64,000 bases of DNA from Pectinatus sottacetonis (GTDB lineage Bacteria; Bacillota; Negativicutes; Selenomonadales; Selenomonadaceae): positions 2,490,001-2,554,000 of the forward strand of contig NZ_WIQK01000001.1 of assembly GCF_015732155.1 (NCBI RefSeq). Direction: 5' to 3'. Shown in pieces: positions 62,210 to 64,000 of the stretch. Position 1 is the first letter of the stretch, and each line of letters begins with the position of its first letter. Under the pieces are notes generated by a model. It saw nothing but the letters and a program-made list of their open reading frames with translations. It searched no databases and was not told the origin of the DNA. A program made the position numbers and the translations under genes.

Positions 62210-63961
62210 ATGGGAATTGATGGTTTTTCTCTTTATGCAGTTATATACGAACTTAATAATTTATTGAGCGGAGGACGTATCGATAAAATTAGTCAGCCAC
62301 GCAGATCAGATGTATATATATCTGTGCGACTACCGGGTGTAACACATATTTTACATATTTCTATAGATCCACGTATTGCTTCTATGACTATTGTAAATAA
62401 ATCACCGGAAAATCCACCTGAACCACCTGCTTTTTGTATGCTTTTACGAAAACAGCTTGAAGGTGGGCGGATTGCCAAAATTTATCAGGTGGGATTGGAT
62501 CGAATTGCAGTTATAGAAGTGGACAGTTTAGGAACTGGCGGATTGTTAGTAACAAAGAAAATTTATGTGGAATTAATGGGAAAGTATAGTAACATTATAC
62601 TTACTCAAAATAATATTATAATAGATTCATTACGTCGTGTGGGAACAAATAGTAGCCGTGTCCGTACTGTTTTACCGCAGCAGGAATATTTTACTCCGCC
62701 GAAGCAAAATAGCATTAATGTCCTCACTGATATAAATCAGTTTATTACCCTGATAAAAGAAAATACTGCGGAAAAATTATATAAAGCTGTTTTAAATGCA
62801 GGAGACGGTTTTGGTCCAGTGACAGTAAAAGAATTATTATTTTTGGCAGGACTTCCCCTTGATATCACAGTAGAAAAACTTGATGATAATGATTATTTAT
62901 CATTATCCAAGGCTATAGAGGAAATTGTTAAGATTTATTATGACAAGGATTTTGTCCCGACACTAATAACAAATGACAATAATAAAATCATTGCCATGGC
63001 AGCATTCCCTTTAGATGGTTTTTCTCCATATATCAGCCAGAAATTTGTAACAATGAGTCAAATGCTGGAAAATGCGCATAAATTAGTTGATGATTATGTT
63101 TCCCCAATGAAAGAGCAATTAAAAAAAATAGCAGCCAATGAGCTTAATAAGCAAAGTGGTAAAGAAAAAAAACTGCTGAAGGAATGGCATCATTCGCAAA
63201 ATGCAGCTGATGAAAAAATAAAAGCGGACAATATTATGACTTATCAGTATGAGTTTAAAGATCATGCTGATAATGAAATTATTGTTCCTGACATATATGA
63301 TACAGACAGTGGGCTGATAAAGATACCAATGGATCGAAAATTGACCGTATTACAAAATATGCAAAAGTACTATCATAAATATGACAAATTACGACGGGCC
63401 CAAAAAATATTAGCTAAACAGCTTGACGAATGTAAAAAGAATATGGAATATCTTGCTACAATAGAAGCTGCGCTTGTTTCTTCAGATGGTATTGCAGAAT
63501 TGACTGACATAAAAAATGAATTGATTAAGGGCGGCTATATGAGAGCAGAAAAACGTAAAAAAATGTCAGTGCAGCCTTCCAAGCCCTTTGAATTTTTATT
63601 AAACAGCGGTATAACAATATTAATTGGCAAAAATAATTTTCAAAACGATAAACTAACTTTAAAAACAGCCCAACCGGATGATATGTGGTTTCACACCAAA
63701 GATATACCCGGTTCGCATGTTATCGTAAAAACCGAAGGTACCGTCCCGGATATTGCAACAATAAAAGAAGCAGCGCTGTTGGCAGCTTATTTTTCTAAGG
63801 GAAGAATCTCTTCTAAGGTGCCGGTAGATTATACATACTGCCGATTTGTAAAAAAACCGTCTGGAGCTAAACCGGGATTTGTTATTTTTACTAATAATAA
63901 AACAATATATGTAACACCTGACAAAGAGAAAATAAATTCTTTTTTGAGAAATAAAATTTAA
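62210..63961 (+). CDS. rqcH: Ribosome quality-control protein RqcH (NEMF/Rqc2 homologue, FbpA family)
   Basis: RqcH binds split large ribosomal subunits with stuck peptidyl-tRNA and adds a C-terminal alanine tail that marks the peptide for decay. From the ATG at 62,210 (10 nt after GAGG) the protein has 583 residues; an ATG 15 bases upstream is in frame but abuts the site. NFACT-N starts GIDGFSLYAVIYELNNLLSG and includes SRVRTVLPQQEY. A coiled-coil middle (near 285-430) follows, then the C-terminal NFACT-R domain with DMWFHTKDIPGSHVIVK (near 495-511). Older annotation as a fibronectin-binding protein is historical. Confidence 0.94.
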   Translation: MGIDGFSLYAVIYELNNLLSGGRIDKISQPRRSDVYISVRLPGVTHILHISIDPRIASMTIVNKSPENPPEPPAFCMLLRKQLEGGRIAKIYQVGLDRIAVIEVDSLGTGGLLVTKKIYVELMGKYSNIILTQNNIIIDSLRRVGTNSSRVRTVLPQQEYFTPPKQNSINVLTDINQFITLIKENTAEKLYKAVLNAGDGFGPVTVKELLFLAGLPLDITVEKLDDNDYLSLSKAIEEIVKIYYDKDFVPTLITNDNNKIIAMAAFPLDGFSPYISQKFVTMSQMLENAHKLVDDYVSPMKEQLKKIAANELNKQSGKEKKLLKEWHHSQNAADEKIKADNIMTYQYEFKDHADNEIIVPDIYDTDSGLIKIPMDRKLTVLQNMQKYYHKYDKLRRAQKILAKQLDECKKNMEYLATIEAALVSSDGIAELTDIKNELIKGGYMRAEKRKKMSVQPSKPFEFLLNSGITILIGKNNFQNDKLTLKTAQPDDMWFHTKDIPGSHVIVKTEGTVPDIATIKEAALLAAYFSKGRISSKVPVDYTYCRFVKKPSGAKPGFVIFTNNKTIYVTPDKEKINSFLRNKI

Positions 63962-64000
63962 CGAAAATAAAAAACGAAAATAAATTGTATATTACTTATA

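Noticed and set aside
1-64000. CRISPR arrays
   Set aside because: No set of regularly spaced direct repeats was seen in the intergenic regions.
1-64000. tRNA and rRNA genes
   Set aside because: No acceptor/T-arm pattern apart from that of tmRNA, and no 16S/23S/5S signature, was noticed.

Overview
The window looks like chromosomal DNA of a low-GC, outer-membrane-bearing Firmicute (class Negativicutes; a Pectinatus-, Megamonas- or Selenomonas-like genus is my guess, not shown by the sequence). The reasons are the mix of Firmicutes-style genes and control elements (T-box upstream of thrS, SAM-I riboswitch upstream of metK, RemA, Asp23/AmaP, ScpAB, RqcH, ArgR) together with a TolC-type outer-membrane efflux protein and a periplasmic adaptor, which need an outer membrane.

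Layout. 1-11 kb, mostly on the minus strand: the start of a probable sigma-54-type activator, a small membrane protein, dnaX with the SRP RNA gene just upstream, a class III aminotransferase, a U32 protease-family protein, and a TolC/adaptor/MacB-like permease cluster with no ATPase gene. serA reads rightward at 11.3-12.9 kb.

12.9-19.9 kb is a decayed mobile island of mixed composition. It holds an IS3-type OrfA remnant, GC-rich integrative-element debris, an HxlR regulator divergent from an esterase-like hydrolase, a TnpW-like remnant, a serine recombinase cut off at its N-terminal domain and fused in sequence to a MarR fragment, IS200/IS605 pieces, kptA followed by two unknown genes, and a frameshifted large serine recombinase. 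The last one runs directly into the 3' end of the tmRNA gene (ssrA, minus strand), which is probably the integration site.

20-26 kb: a DhaL-like protein, an intergenic kilobase with a candidate structured RNA (possibly 6S) and an IS200/IS605-like end, malate dehydrogenase, a DUF1848 protein, MscL with a zinc-ribbon tail, and a 2-Cys peroxiredoxin under a Fur/PerR-like box.

26-44 kb is a long minus-strand housekeeping block. In transcription order it runs dapB-asd; T-box-thrS; asp23-amaP-DUF2273-nusB; xseA-xseB-ispA-dxs-tlyA-nadK-methyltransferase-argR-recN; nudix-M50-scpA-scpB. It covers lysine precursor synthesis, threonyl-tRNA charging, envelope stress, exonuclease VII, isoprenoid precursors, NADP synthesis, arginine control, DNA repair and chromosome segregation.

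44.7-51 kb, plus strand: a Bax-inhibitor-family membrane protein, then a complete ABC importer of the Ugp/MalK type (ATPase, two permeases, binding lipoprotein) ending with a type I phosphodiesterase, which suggests uptake and use of a phosphodiester or sugar-phosphate ligand. It converges on fmt in a perfect 31-bp palindrome.

51-62 kb, minus strand: hisD-like, dapF, yicC, remA, gmk, rpoZ, coaBC; SAM riboswitch-metK; priA, def, fmt. rqcH (ribosome rescue) reads rightward at the right edge.
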